NCBI RefSeq assembly: GCF_030816965.1
Contig: NZ_JAUSYQ010000002.1
Span: 4,435,001-4,499,000, forward strand
Reading direction: 5' to 3'
Length of the DNA stretch: 64,000 nucleotides
Source of the DNA: Streptomyces canus
GTDB lineage: Bacteria; Actinomycetota; Actinomycetes; Streptomycetales; Streptomycetaceae
Of the stretch, positions 16,488 to 24,395 are shown piece after piece. The notes beneath the pieces were generated by a model. It made no database searches. It was not told where the DNA came from and saw only the letters and a program-made list of their open reading frames with translations. Within the stretch, counting starts at the first letter, position 1. Each line of letters opens with the position of its first letter. A program made the translations under genes and the position numbers.

Positions 16488-16502
16488 CTGACGGTACGTC
16501 AG
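16488..16502. promoter_or_regulatory. Perfect CTGAC-N5-GTCAG operator abutting the DoxX start
   Basis: CTGACGGTACGTCAG, with the palindrome extended by one base each side (T...A). It is the most symmetric copy in the window, since its centre GGTAC is close to self-complementary. It overlaps the likely -10 of the DoxX unit, so a bound protein would block polymerase directly. Confidence 0.85.
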
Positions 16503-16810
16503 ATGACGGTTGCCCGGAAGGCCCGGGGGAGCGGTTTCGGTAAGGCCGCAGGAGAGAAACCTGTGCGTAGCCCCCTGCCCCAGGACACCCCGTACCGCGG
16601 CTCCGGTTTCCCGTCAGCCTCCGGCCGCCGCACACCACGGCGCCGAGCCCCGCACCCGCGGGCCCGGCGCCGTGGCCTTTTCCGTACGCACACAACCACG
16701 TGACCTACGCCACAAGCCCCACCCGGCCCTCCTACAGCCGTGATCGATCCGCAACCAATTCCCGTCTTGACCGAGACCCATCAACGCGCTGTCTGATTAC
16801 GCTCGCGCTC
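16503..16810 (+). other. Intergenic region with possible structured RNA
   Basis: 308 bp between the DoxX operator and the monooxygenase gene. The sequence has potential stems, such as GGTTTC with GAAACC near 16535-16562, and ends in a strong hairpin followed by CCTTTT on the plus strand (16635-16681), although no plus-strand gene lies upstream for it to terminate. A small RNA or an attenuated leader would explain this. A 66-codon open frame starting at 16503 is unconvincing. No riboswitch class is recognised. Confidence 0.3.
16635..16681 (+). terminator. Strong intrinsic terminator hairpin
   Basis: A 10-bp perfect stem CCACGGCGCC (16635-16644) / GGCGCCGTGG (16666-16675), extended inside by GAGCCC/GGGCCC pairing, followed by CCTTTT. 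The T-run is on the plus strand. Confidence 0.6.
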
Positions 16811-18004
16811 ATGGCCGACTCCACACCCGCAGACCGCCCCGACCAGCCCGATCGTCCCGTCTACGTCGTCGGCGGCGGTCCGGCCGGACTCTCCGTCGCG
16901 TACGCGCTGCGCGCCAGGGGCATCCGCGCGGTCGTCCTGGAGAAGTCCGAGCACGTCGGCGCCTCCTGGCGGCGCCACTACGACCGGCTGCACCTGCACA
17001 CCACCCGCCGCCTGTCGGCCCTGCCGGGCCTCCCGATACCCCGCCGCTTCGGCCGCTGGGTCGCCCGCGACGACGTGGTGCGCTACCTGGAGAAGTACGC
17101 CGAGTTCCACGAGCTGGAGACCGTCACCGGCGTCGAGGTCTCCCGCGTCGAGCGCACCCCCGACGGCACCGGCTGGCTGCTGCACGCCACCGGCGGCCGC
17201 GAGCTGACCGGCGCCGCAGTGGTCGTCGCCACCGGCTACAACCACACCCCCCTGCTGCCGGACTGGCCGGGCCGCGACACCTACAAGGGCGAGCTCCGGC
17301 ACGCCGGCGAGTACCGCAACCCCGAGCCCTACGCCGGCCGTGACGTCCTCGTCGTCGGCGTGGGCAACACGGGCGCCGAGATCGCCGTGGACCTGGTCGA
17401 GGGCGGCGCCTCGCGGGTACGGCTGTCCGTGCGCACCGCCCCGCACATCGTCCGCCGCTCCACGGCCGGCTGGGCCGCCCAGTACACGGGCGTTCTCGTA
17501 CGGCGGCTGCCGGTCGGCCTCGTGGACCGGCTGGCCCGGCCCATGGCGAAGCTCAGCGTGCCCGACCTGTCGGAGCACGGGCTGCCCCGTCCCGACACCG
17601 GGCTCTACAGCCGGGTCAAGGAGGGCGCCATCCCGGTCCAGGACGTCGGCCTCATCGACGCGATCCGCACGGGCAAGGTCGAGGTGGTGGCCGCCGTGGA
17701 GGGCTTCGAGGACGGCGAGGTACTGCTCGCCGACGGCACCCGCGTCGCCCCGGACGCGGTGATCGCGGCCACCGGGTACGCCCGCTCGCTGGAGGGCCTG
17801 GTCGGCCACCTCGGCGTCCTCGACGCCCACGGCAGACCGGTCGTCAACGGCTCCCGCTGCCCCGCCGACGCCCCAGGCCTCTTCTTCAGTGGTTACGTCA
17901 CTCCCATCAGCGGCACCTTCCGCGAAGTGGCCCTCGACGCGGAGAAGATCGCGAAGGCCGTCGAGAAGGACGGCGCGGACGGGCTCTCGCGGCTTCCCGC
18001 CTGA
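16811..18004 (+). CDS. Flavin-containing monooxygenase / NAD(P)H-dependent FAD oxidoreductase
   Basis: A 397-residue protein with two dinucleotide-binding motifs, GGGPAG at 21-26 for FAD and GVGNTG at 183-188 for NADPH. Between them is an FMO/BVMO-type fingerprint, YKGELRHAGEY at 158-168, where Tyr replaces the first Phe. Such enzymes N-hydroxylate or oxygenate small substrates, including the plant YUCCA group, which resembles this single-domain layout. The ATG at 16811 is preceded by TACGCT seven bases upstream with no Shine-Dalgarno, suggesting a leaderless mRNA. No shared operator is next to this start, so membership of the acyl-CoA regulon is not supported. Confidence 0.8.
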   Translation: MADSTPADRPDQPDRPVYVVGGGPAGLSVAYALRARGIRAVVLEKSEHVGASWRRHYDRLHLHTTRRLSALPGLPIPRRFGRWVARDDVVRYLEKYAEFHELETVTGVEVSRVERTPDGTGWLLHATGGRELTGAAVVVATGYNHTPLLPDWPGRDTYKGELRHAGEYRNPEPYAGRDVLVVGVGNTGAEIAVDLVEGGASRVRLSVRTAPHIVRRSTAGWAAQYTGVLVRRLPVGLVDRLARPMAKLSVPDLSEHGLPRPDTGLYSRVKEGAIPVQDVGLIDAIRTGKVEVVAAVEGFEDGEVLLADGTRVAPDAVIAATGYARSLEGLVGHLGVLDAHGRPVVNGSRCPADAPGLFFSGYVTPISGTFREVALDAEKIAKAVEKDGADGLSRLPA

Positions 18005-18033
18005 CGTAGAAAACCTCAACTCTCTTCAGTAAA

Positions 18034-18068
18034 GCTCCCGTTACTCCTGTGTCAGATGTGACGGGAGC
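18034..18068. terminator. Hairpin terminator after the monooxygenase gene
   Basis: An 11-bp stem with one mismatch (GCTCCCGTTAC at 18034-18044, GTGACGGGAGC at 18058-18068) starts 30 bp after the monooxygenase stop codon. GTTGT follows. Confidence 0.6.
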
Positions 18069-18152
18069 GTTGTCGTGTGCCATCGTGCGGGGCCAGAATG
18101 TGAACACTTCTCATGTTCTAGCTCCACACTCTCTCCACTACGGAGGACGCAC

Positions 18153-19649
18153 GTGGCACGCGAAAGACAGCTCCCCCCGCTCTCCCGGCGCTCCCTGCTC
18201 GGCGGTGCCGCCGCGGCGGCCGGTGCCGTCACCCTGACCGGCACCGCCGCCTCCCCCGCCTCCGCCGCCACCCGTGACGTGGACGTCGCGATCGTCGGCG
18301 GCGGTCTCGCCGGGCTCACCGCGGCCCGTGACCTGGTCGCGGGCGGAAAGACCGTCGCCGTACTGGAGGCCCGTGACCGGGTCGGCGGCCGGGTCCTCAA
18401 CCTGCCCCTGGCCAACGGCGGTGTCACCGAGGGCGGCGGCGAGTTCATCGGCCCCACCCAGGACCGCATCAAGGCCCTTGCAGACTCGCTCGGGGTGGGA
18501 ACCTTCGCCACCTACAACACCGGCAACAACCTTCTCTACAAGGACGGCAAGAAGACCCCCTACGCCACCGACGGCATCCTCGGCTCGGTCCCGCCGATCG
18601 ACGCGGCCGGTCTCGCCAACGCGGCGATCGTCCAGGCCTCCCTCGACGACATGGCCAAGACGATCCCCCTCGACGCGCCCTGGACCGCGGCCAAGGCCGA
18701 GGAGTGGGACCGGCAGACCTTCGAGACCTGGCTGCGCGCCAACGCCGTGATCCCGTCGGCCAAGTTCCTCCTGGACGTGGCCTGCACGTCGATCTTCTCG
18801 GCCGAACCCCGTGAACTCTCCCTCCTGTTCGTCCTCTTCTACATCGCCGCGGCCGGCAACGAGACCACGCCCGGCACCCTGGAACGCCTCACCGAGACCG
18901 CGGGCGGCGCCCAGGAACTGCGCTTCGTCGGCGGCTCCCAGCTGGTGCCGATCAAGCTCGCCGCCACGCTGGGCGACCGGGTGGTGCTGAACGCCCCGGT
19001 GCGCACGATCGCCAAGTCCGGCTCGAAGTACGTCGTCACGGCCGACGGGGTCACCGTCACCGCCAAGCGGGTCGTCGTCGCCGTACCGCCGCCGCTCGCG
19101 GCCCGCATCACCTACGACCCGTTGCTGCCCGCCGCCCGCGACCAGCTCACCCAGCGCCTCCCGATGGCCTCGGTCGGCAAGGCGATCGCGATCTACGACA
19201 CCCCCTTCTGGCGGGCGGACGGCCTCAACGGCCAGGTCGTCAGCGACACCGGCGTGATCAGCTCGACCTTCGACAACTCCCCGCCCGACGCCTCCTACGG
19301 CGCCCTGATGGGCTTCATCGAGGCCGACGAGGCCCGCAAGTACGACGCGGCGAGCGAGGCGGAGGTCAAGGCGGCCGTCCTCAAGGACTACGTGACGTAC
19401 TTCGGCTCGAAAGCGGCCTCCCCCACCTCCTTCGTCCTACAACGCTGGAACAACGAGGCCTACACCCGCGGTGGCCCCGTCTCCATCGGCGCGCCCGGAG
19501 TGCTCACCCAGTACGGTCCCGCCCTGCGCGCCCCCGTCGGCGGCATCCACTGGGCCGGGACGGAGACGTCCCTGCACTGGATGGGCTTCATGGACGGTGC
19601 GGTGCGGTCGGGCGAGCGAGTGGCCAAGGAGGTTCTCGCGGTCCTGTAG
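18153..19649 (+). CDS. Tat-exported flavin monoamine oxidase
   Basis: A 498-residue FAD amine oxidase. It carries a twin-arginine signal (LSRRSLLGGAAAAAGAV) ending near ASAATRD, then the FAD motif VAIVGGGLAGLTAARDL, EARDRVGGR, and a C-terminal GGIHWAGTETSLHWMGFMDGA that closes the FAD site. Export by Tat is expected, as the flavin is bound before transport. GGAGG lies seven bases before the GTG at 18153, which fixes the start. Substrates in this family include polyamines, tyramine and amino acids; none is favoured here. It appears to be a single-gene unit. Confidence 0.87.
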   Translation: MARERQLPPLSRRSLLGGAAAAAGAVTLTGTAASPASAATRDVDVAIVGGGLAGLTAARDLVAGGKTVAVLEARDRVGGRVLNLPLANGGVTEGGGEFIGPTQDRIKALADSLGVGTFATYNTGNNLLYKDGKKTPYATDGILGSVPPIDAAGLANAAIVQASLDDMAKTIPLDAPWTAAKAEEWDRQTFETWLRANAVIPSAKFLLDVACTSIFSAEPRELSLLFVLFYIAAAGNETTPGTLERLTETAGGAQELRFVGGSQLVPIKLAATLGDRVVLNAPVRTIAKSGSKYVVTADGVTVTAKRVVVAVPPPLAARITYDPLLPAARDQLTQRLPMASVGKAIAIYDTPFWRADGLNGQVVSDTGVISSTFDNSPPDASYGALMGFIEADEARKYDAASEAEVKAAVLKDYVTYFGSKAASPTSFVLQRWNNEAYTRGGPVSIGAPGVLTQYGPALRAPVGGIHWAGTETSLHWMGFMDGAVRSGERVAKEVLAVL

Positions 19650-19681
19650 TCGGCGCATCAACTTTGCGTGCACGCCCGTTC

Positions 19682-19720
19682 CTGACACCTCGTCAGTTCT
19701 GTAATCTGACACTGCGTCAG
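19682..19720. promoter_or_regulatory. Two tandem CTGAC-N5-GTCAG operators
   Basis: Two exact copies at 19682-19696 and 19706-19720, 24 bp centre to centre, upstream of the NDP-forming acyl-CoA ligase gene. A TAATCT hexamer (19702-19707) lies between them and is a plausible -10. Double sites occur only here and at 1330-1371. Confidence 0.82.
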
Positions 19721-19755
19721 TTATTTGTGCTGTCACGACAGGAGCGGGCGGACCG

Positions 19756-21981
19756 ATGCTTGGATCAACCCACGGCACCCTCACCACCGACTCCCGCCGG
19801 GCCCGGGTCGTCGCGTGCGGCGAGCAACCCGGGCCCGCCGTCCACGGCCGGCCCGCCGAGGTCGACGATCTCGACGTCGGCGGCCGTCCGCTGTACGCCG
19901 ACGTCCCCGATCTGGACCGCTTCTTCCGTCCGGAGTCGGTCGCCGTGATCGGCGCCTCGGACGCCGAGGACCGGCCGAACACCGGTGTCACCCGGCAGCT
20001 GATCGACTGGGCGGACCGGGTGGGAGCCCGGCTGCACCCGGTCCATCCGACCCGCCCGTCGGTCTTCGGCGTCCCCTGCGTGGCATCCGTCGCCGACCTG
20101 CCCGAGCAGGTCGATCTCGCCGTCCTGCTGGTCGCGGAGCCACTTCCGCTGATCGGGCAGCTGGCCGAGGCCAAGGTGAAGTTCGCGGTCGTCTTCGCCT
20201 CCGGCTTCGCGGAGACCGGCGAGGAGGGGGCGGTGGCGCAGGAGCGTCTCGCCGCCGCCGTGACGGAGTCCGGGATGCGGCTGCTGGGGCCCAACACCAA
20301 CCTGAACGCCTTCTCGTCGTTCCGCGACGACCTCGACGGGCCCGGGATCGCCCTCATCACCCAGTCCGGCCACCAGGGCCGCCCGGTCTTCGCCCTCCAG
20401 GAACTCGGCATCCGCCTCACGCACTGGGCCCCCACCGGCAACGAGGCCGATCTCGAGAGTGCCGACTTCCTCTCCTACTTCGCCGAGCGTCCCGAGGTCG
20501 GCGCCATCGCCTGCTACCTGGAGGGCCTGAAAGACGGCCGCTCCTTCCTGCTCGCCGCCGACCGGGCCGCCCGCCGCAAGGTGCCGGTGGTCGCGGTCAA
20601 GGTCGGCCGCACCGAGACCGGCGCCCGCACGGCCGCCTCCCACACCGGCAAACTCACCGGCGCGGACACGGTGGTGGACGCCGCGATGCGGCAGTACGGC
20701 GTGATCCGCGTCGACGGTCTCGACGAACTCCAGGACACCGCGGCCCTGTTGGCCCGCGCAAGGCCACCGCGCGCCGAAGGGGTCGTCGTCTACTCGATCT
20801 CGGGCGGCACGGGCGCGCACTTCGCCGACCTGGCGACGGAGGCGGGGCTCAGGCTCCCCGCCCTCTCGGAGGCGAAGCAGGCCGAACTGCACCAGTGGAT
20901 ACCGGAGTTCCTGAGCGTGGCCAACCCCGTCGACAACGGCGGGCACCCGGTCGGCGACTGGCGCGGCCGGAAGATCATCGACGCGATCCTCGCGGACCCG
21001 TCGGTCGGGGTACTGATCTGTCCGGTCACCGGGCCCTTTCCTCCGCTGAGCGACCGGCTGGTGCAGGACCTGGTGGACGCGGCCGAGCAGACCGACAAGC
21101 TGGTCTGTGTGGTGTGGGGTTCGCCCGTGGGCACGGAGCCGGCCTACCGCGAGGTCCTGCTCGGTTCCTCCCGGGTGGCCACCTTCCGCACGGTCGGCAA
21201 CTGCATCACCGCGGTCCGCGCCTACCTCGACCACCACCGCTTCGTCAGCGGCTACCGCTCCCCCTTCGACGAGGCCCCGCGCTCCCCCTCGCCGTCCTTC
21301 CGCAAGGCGCAGGCCCTGATGCGCCCGGGCCAGCAGCTGAGCGAGCACGCGGCGAAGCAACTGCTGCGGGCGTACGGGATCCGGGTGCCGCGCGAGCAGC
21401 TGGTGACCAGCGCGGCGGCGGCCGTGCGCGCGGCGGGCCTGGTGGGCTATCCGGTCGTGATGAAGGCCTCCGGCGCGAAGATCGCCCACAAGACCGAGCT
21501 GGGCCTGGTGAAGATCGGCCTGACTTCGGCCAGCCAGGTCCGGGACGCCTACCGAGAGCTGACCGACATCGCCCGCTACGAGGACGTCCCGCTGGACGGC
21601 GTCCTGGTCTGCCAGATGGTCGAGCGGGGCGTCGAGATGGTCGTCGGGGCGGCGCACGACGAGCTGTTCGGGCCGACGGTGACGGTCGGGCTCGGCGGGG
21701 TGCTGGTCGAGGTGCTGCGGGACACCGCCGTACGCGTGCCGCCCTTCGGTGAGGAGCAGGCCCGGGACATGCTGGGCGACCTGCGGGGGCGGGCCCTGCT
21801 CGACGGGGTCCGGGGGCGGCCGCCCGCGGATCTCGACGCCCTGGTGGAGGTCGTACTGCGCGTGCAGCGCATGGCCCTCGAGCTGGGGGACGAGGTCGCG
21901 GAGCTCGACATCAACCCGCTGATGGTGCTGCCCCGGGGGCAGGGCGCGGTGGCGCTGGACGCGTTGGTGGTGTGCCGGTGA
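19756..21981 (+). CDS. NDP-forming acyl-CoA ligase (acetate--CoA ligase family, fused subunits)
   Basis: A 741-residue protein that interconverts acyl-CoA + NDP + Pi with acid + NTP + CoA. Domain order: CoA-binding Rossmann part (VAVIGASD at 62-69), CoA-ligase domains with the phosphohistidine segment ASHTGKLTG (His296), and a C-terminal ATP-grasp domain from about residue 505 (KQLLRAYGIRVPREQ then GYPVVMKASGAKIAHKTELG). The first 50 residues are extra and poorly conserved-looking. It follows two tandem operators. In a catabolic regulon it might activate a short-chain acid or conserve energy from acyl-CoA. The crotonase-fold gene downstream overlaps its stop by 4 bp. Confidence 0.85.
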   Translation: MLGSTHGTLTTDSRRARVVACGEQPGPAVHGRPAEVDDLDVGGRPLYADVPDLDRFFRPESVAVIGASDAEDRPNTGVTRQLIDWADRVGARLHPVHPTRPSVFGVPCVASVADLPEQVDLAVLLVAEPLPLIGQLAEAKVKFAVVFASGFAETGEEGAVAQERLAAAVTESGMRLLGPNTNLNAFSSFRDDLDGPGIALITQSGHQGRPVFALQELGIRLTHWAPTGNEADLESADFLSYFAERPEVGAIACYLEGLKDGRSFLLAADRAARRKVPVVAVKVGRTETGARTAASHTGKLTGADTVVDAAMRQYGVIRVDGLDELQDTAALLARARPPRAEGVVVYSISGGTGAHFADLATEAGLRLPALSEAKQAELHQWIPEFLSVANPVDNGGHPVGDWRGRKIIDAILADPSVGVLICPVTGPFPPLSDRLVQDLVDAAEQTDKLVCVVWGSPVGTEPAYREVLLGSSRVATFRTVGNCITAVRAYLDHHRFVSGYRSPFDEAPRSPSPSFRKAQALMRPGQQLSEHAAKQLLRAYGIRVPREQLVTSAAAAVRAAGLVGYPVVMKASGAKIAHKTELGLVKIGLTSASQVRDAYRELTDIARYEDVPLDGVLVCQMVERGVEMVVGAAHDELFGPTVTVGLGGVLVEVLRDTAVRVPPFGEEQARDMLGDLRGRALLDGVRGRPPADLDALVEVVLRVQRMALELGDEVAELDINPLMVLPRGQGAVALDALVVCR

Positions 21982-22763
21982 GCGAGGTGCGGCACATCGT
22001 CGACGGCCAGGTCTCGTACATCACCCTCGACAGGCCCGAGGTGCTCAACGCCCTCACCCCCGGTCAACGGGACCTGCTCGTCGAGCTGTTGGGCCGGGCG
22101 TCCGCCGATCCGGACGTGCGAGCCGTCGTCCTCACCGGAACCGGCCGCGGCTTCTGTGCGGGTGCGGACCTGCGAGGGACCTCCGGTGCGGGAGAACGCG
22201 TGGCCGGCGATGTGGCCCGCACTCTGCGGCTGGGGGCCCAGCGGCTGATCGCGGCCGTCCTCGACTGCGAGAAGCCGGTGATCGCCGCGGTGAACGGCAC
22301 CGCGGCCGGTCTCGGCGCGCACCTCGCGTTCGCCTGCGATCTCGTCCTGGCCGCCGAGTCGGCGAAGTTCATCGAGGTCTTCGTACGCCGGGGTCTGGTC
22401 CCCGACGGCGGCGGCGCCTATCTCCTGCCCCGTCTGATCGGCCCGCGGCGGGCGAAGGAGCTGATGTTCTTCGGCGAGGCGCTCACCGCTCGCGAAGCCG
22501 AACGTCTGGGTCTGGTCAACCGGGTCCTGGAGGACGAGGAGCTGACCAAAACGGCCCGCGCATGGGCCGAGCGCCTCGCCACCGGCCCGACCCGCGCCCT
22601 CGCCCTGACGAAACAGCTCGTGAACGCCTCCCTGGACACCGACCGCGCCACCGCCTTCGCCGCGGAGGCCGCCGCCCAGGAGATCAACATGACGACGCAG
22701 GACGCGCAGGAGGGCGTGGCGAGCTTCGTCGAGCGCAGGAGCCCCGAGTACCGGGGCCGTTGA
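21978..22763 (+). CDS. Enoyl-CoA hydratase/isomerase family protein, PaaG-like
   Basis: A 261-residue crotonase-fold protein; the GTG at 21978 is chosen because it overlaps the upstream stop as GTGA, though a GTG six bases earlier is possible. Oxyanion-hole segments are GFCAGADLRG and AAVNGTAAGLGAHLAFACD. The two hydratase glutamates are not present; instead it has GLVPDGGGAYLLPR, the Asp-containing segment of PaaG-type and delta3,delta2-enoyl-CoA isomerases. Double-bond isomerisation is therefore more likely than simple hydration. It is translationally coupled to the NDP-forming ligase and under operators 19682-19720. Confidence 0.83.
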   Translation: MSEVRHIVDGQVSYITLDRPEVLNALTPGQRDLLVELLGRASADPDVRAVVLTGTGRGFCAGADLRGTSGAGERVAGDVARTLRLGAQRLIAAVLDCEKPVIAAVNGTAAGLGAHLAFACDLVLAAESAKFIEVFVRRGLVPDGGGAYLLPRLIGPRRAKELMFFGEALTAREAERLGLVNRVLEDEELTKTARAWAERLATGPTRALALTKQLVNASLDTDRATAFAAEAAAQEINMTTQDAQEGVASFVERRSPEYRGR

Positions 22764-22766
22764 GAC

Positions 22767-23678
22767 TCAGTCCTGTGTCAGGATCCGCACGTCCGGCGCG
22801 TCCGGGTCCCCGAACGGCACGAACAGCTCGGGCTCGGACTCGGTCCCGCCGATCCTCCAGTACGTCTCCCGCCCGCATTCACCGTCGAGCCGTACGACGA
22901 CACCGGCGCGCCCCTCGGAGGCGTCGCCGTAGGGGTTGTGGGCGCCCTTGTCGTCGAGCAGCCAGGTGCCGGTGCCGTCGCACACGGCGAAGAGCGGCTC
23001 GGCGTATGGGTCGGCGGACCCGGGCTCGGTGGGCAGGTCGGTGAGTTCGGCCCGGCCGCCCGTGCCGAGGCTGAGGACCGCGCCCTCGTCGCCCCGCCAG
23101 ACCCCGGTGAGCTGCCCGGCGGACAGCGCGGGAGGCTCGTACTCCTCGACGATTCCCGTGGTCGTGGCCAGCACGCCGCCGAGGAACACCAGGAGGAACA
23201 GGCCGACGGAGGCGAACAGGGAGGGCAGCCACACGCCCCAGAAGCCTCGGGTACGTCTCCGGAGCCACCCGAGGCCGAGCACCGGGAGCACGCCGAGGGC
23301 GGCGAGGAGCGGTGCCGTGACGGTGAACGGCCAGTCCCACAGCAGCCCGGCGAGTGCCGCCCAGCCCACGCCGAGCCCCGCCGCGCACAACACGTGCCAG
23401 GCCCACAGGGGCCCTCGCGCGCGGCGGACGGCGAGCCGCGCGAGTGCCTCGGCCGGCACGATCTGGGCCATCGCGTGCGCGAGACCGAGCACCGGCAGGA
23501 TCAGCGGCGCCGCGACGAGGAGACACGCCAGGGCGAACACGGCGAGGGCCCCGTAGGCGCCCGCGTACGCGTAGTCGTCGCCGAGCAGGTTCCCGATCCA
23601 CCAGATCAGGCCGGTCGCCGGAAGCTGCGCCGCGCACACCGCGGCGGCCTCGTTGAGCCGTGCGTTCCCCCACCCCAT
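22767..23678 (-). CDS. Multi-pass membrane protein with C-terminal extracytoplasmic domain
   Basis: A 303-residue protein with about five or six hydrophobic helices in the first 180 residues (for example AGAYGALAVFALACLLVAAPLIL and SLFASVGLFLLVFLGGVLATTT) and a soluble C-terminal domain (GVWRGDEGAVLSLGTGGRAELTDL) similar to small secreted Streptomyces domains that end in a conserved ETYWRIGG-type strand. Function is unknown. It is convergent with the PaaG-like gene, with only 3 bp between stops, and divergent from the flavin reductase gene. Confidence 0.7.
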   Translation of the reverse strand: MGWGNARLNEAAAVCAAQLPATGLIWWIGNLLGDDYAYAGAYGALAVFALACLLVAAPLILPVLGLAHAMAQIVPAEALARLAVRRARGPLWAWHVLCAAGLGVGWAALAGLLWDWPFTVTAPLLAALGVLPVLGLGWLRRRTRGFWGVWLPSLFASVGLFLLVFLGGVLATTTGIVEEYEPPALSAGQLTGVWRGDEGAVLSLGTGGRAELTDLPTEPGSADPYAEPLFAVCDGTGTWLLDDKGAHNPYGDASEGRAGVVVRLDGECGRETYWRIGGTESEPELFVPFGDPDAPDVRILTQD

Positions 23679-23728
23679 GGACGCAGCGTACGGGTGGTCT
23701 CATGTGCGCGTGCCCCGCCCCTTTTCAT

Positions 23729-23743
23729 CTGACATACCGTCAG
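23729..23743. promoter_or_regulatory. Exact CTGAC-N5-GTCAG operator before the flavin reductase gene
   Basis: CTGAC-ATACC-GTCAG, 16 bp before the ATG at 23760. TACCGT within it could be the -10, as at the DoxX operator. The membrane-protein gene on the other side starts 51 bp away, so dual control is possible. Confidence 0.8.
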
Positions 23744-23759
23744 CTTCAATGGGGGTGTG

Positions 23760-24353
23760 ATGGGACAAGCAGGAATGGCCGAGGCCGCCGTCCGCTACCT
23801 CCGGTCCGGCAGGACCCTCGCGGTCGAGGCGCTGCCCCGCCCGGAGCTGCGGTGTGTGCGAGAGGACGAGCGCGCGCCCGTCGAGCAGGCCGAGTTCCGG
23901 CGCGTGCTGGGATCGTTCGCGAGCGGCGTGACCGTGGTGACGGCACCCGGGGCACCCGGCGAGGAACCGGCCGGTTTCGCCTGCCAGTCCTTCTCCGCCC
24001 TCTCCCTCGACCCGCCGCTCGTCGCCTTCATGGTGGGCCGTACGTCGACGACCTGGCCCCGCATCGCCCAGGCGGGCGTCTTCTGCGTGAACGTCCTGAG
24101 CGCGCAGCAGGGCGGGTTGTGCAGGGCGTTCGCGGTGAGCGGCGCGGACAAGTTCGCGGGCGTGGCACACGACCCGGCCCCGGCCTCCGGCGCACCCCGC
24201 CTCGCGGGCACCCTCGCCTGGATCGACTGCACCATCCACGCGGTGCACACCGGCGGGGACCATCTGATCGTGGTGGGGCGGGTGGACGCGCTCGGGCCGG
24301 GCGACGGAGACGGCGAACCGCCTCTCCTGTTCCACAGGGGCCGGTTCCTCTGA
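23760..24353 (+). CDS. Flavin reductase domain protein (HsaB-like)
   Basis: A 197-residue FMN-binding split-barrel NAD(P)H:flavin reductase. The core runs from EFRRVLGSFASGVTVVTA through GFACQSFSALSLDPPLVAFMVG to HLIVVGRVDAL, typical of reductase components of two-component monooxygenases such as HsaB. About 45 extra N-terminal residues precede the core. The ATG at 23760 is preceded by GGGGG; a GTG three bases earlier and an ATG at 23775 are alternatives. No oxygenase component lies adjacent or elsewhere in the window, although the exact operator just upstream places it in the acyl-CoA regulon. Confidence 0.82.
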   Translation: MGQAGMAEAAVRYLRSGRTLAVEALPRPELRCVREDERAPVEQAEFRRVLGSFASGVTVVTAPGAPGEEPAGFACQSFSALSLDPPLVAFMVGRTSTTWPRIAQAGVFCVNVLSAQQGGLCRAFAVSGADKFAGVAHDPAPASGAPRLAGTLAWIDCTIHAVHTGGDHLIVVGRVDALGPGDGDGEPPLLFHRGRFL

Positions 24354-24395
24354 CACCGCCGCCCGCCGCCCGCCCGCCGTCAGGTTGTGCGCCGT

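Noticed and set aside
16503..16703. 66-residue Arg-rich protein starting beside the DoxX operator
   Set aside because: No ribosome-binding site, composition is that of random GC-rich DNA, and it runs through the terminator hairpin.
18051..18062. CTGAC-type operator near GTCAGATGTGAC
   Set aside because: Half-sites are in the wrong order and spacing; the sequence is the loop of a terminator.
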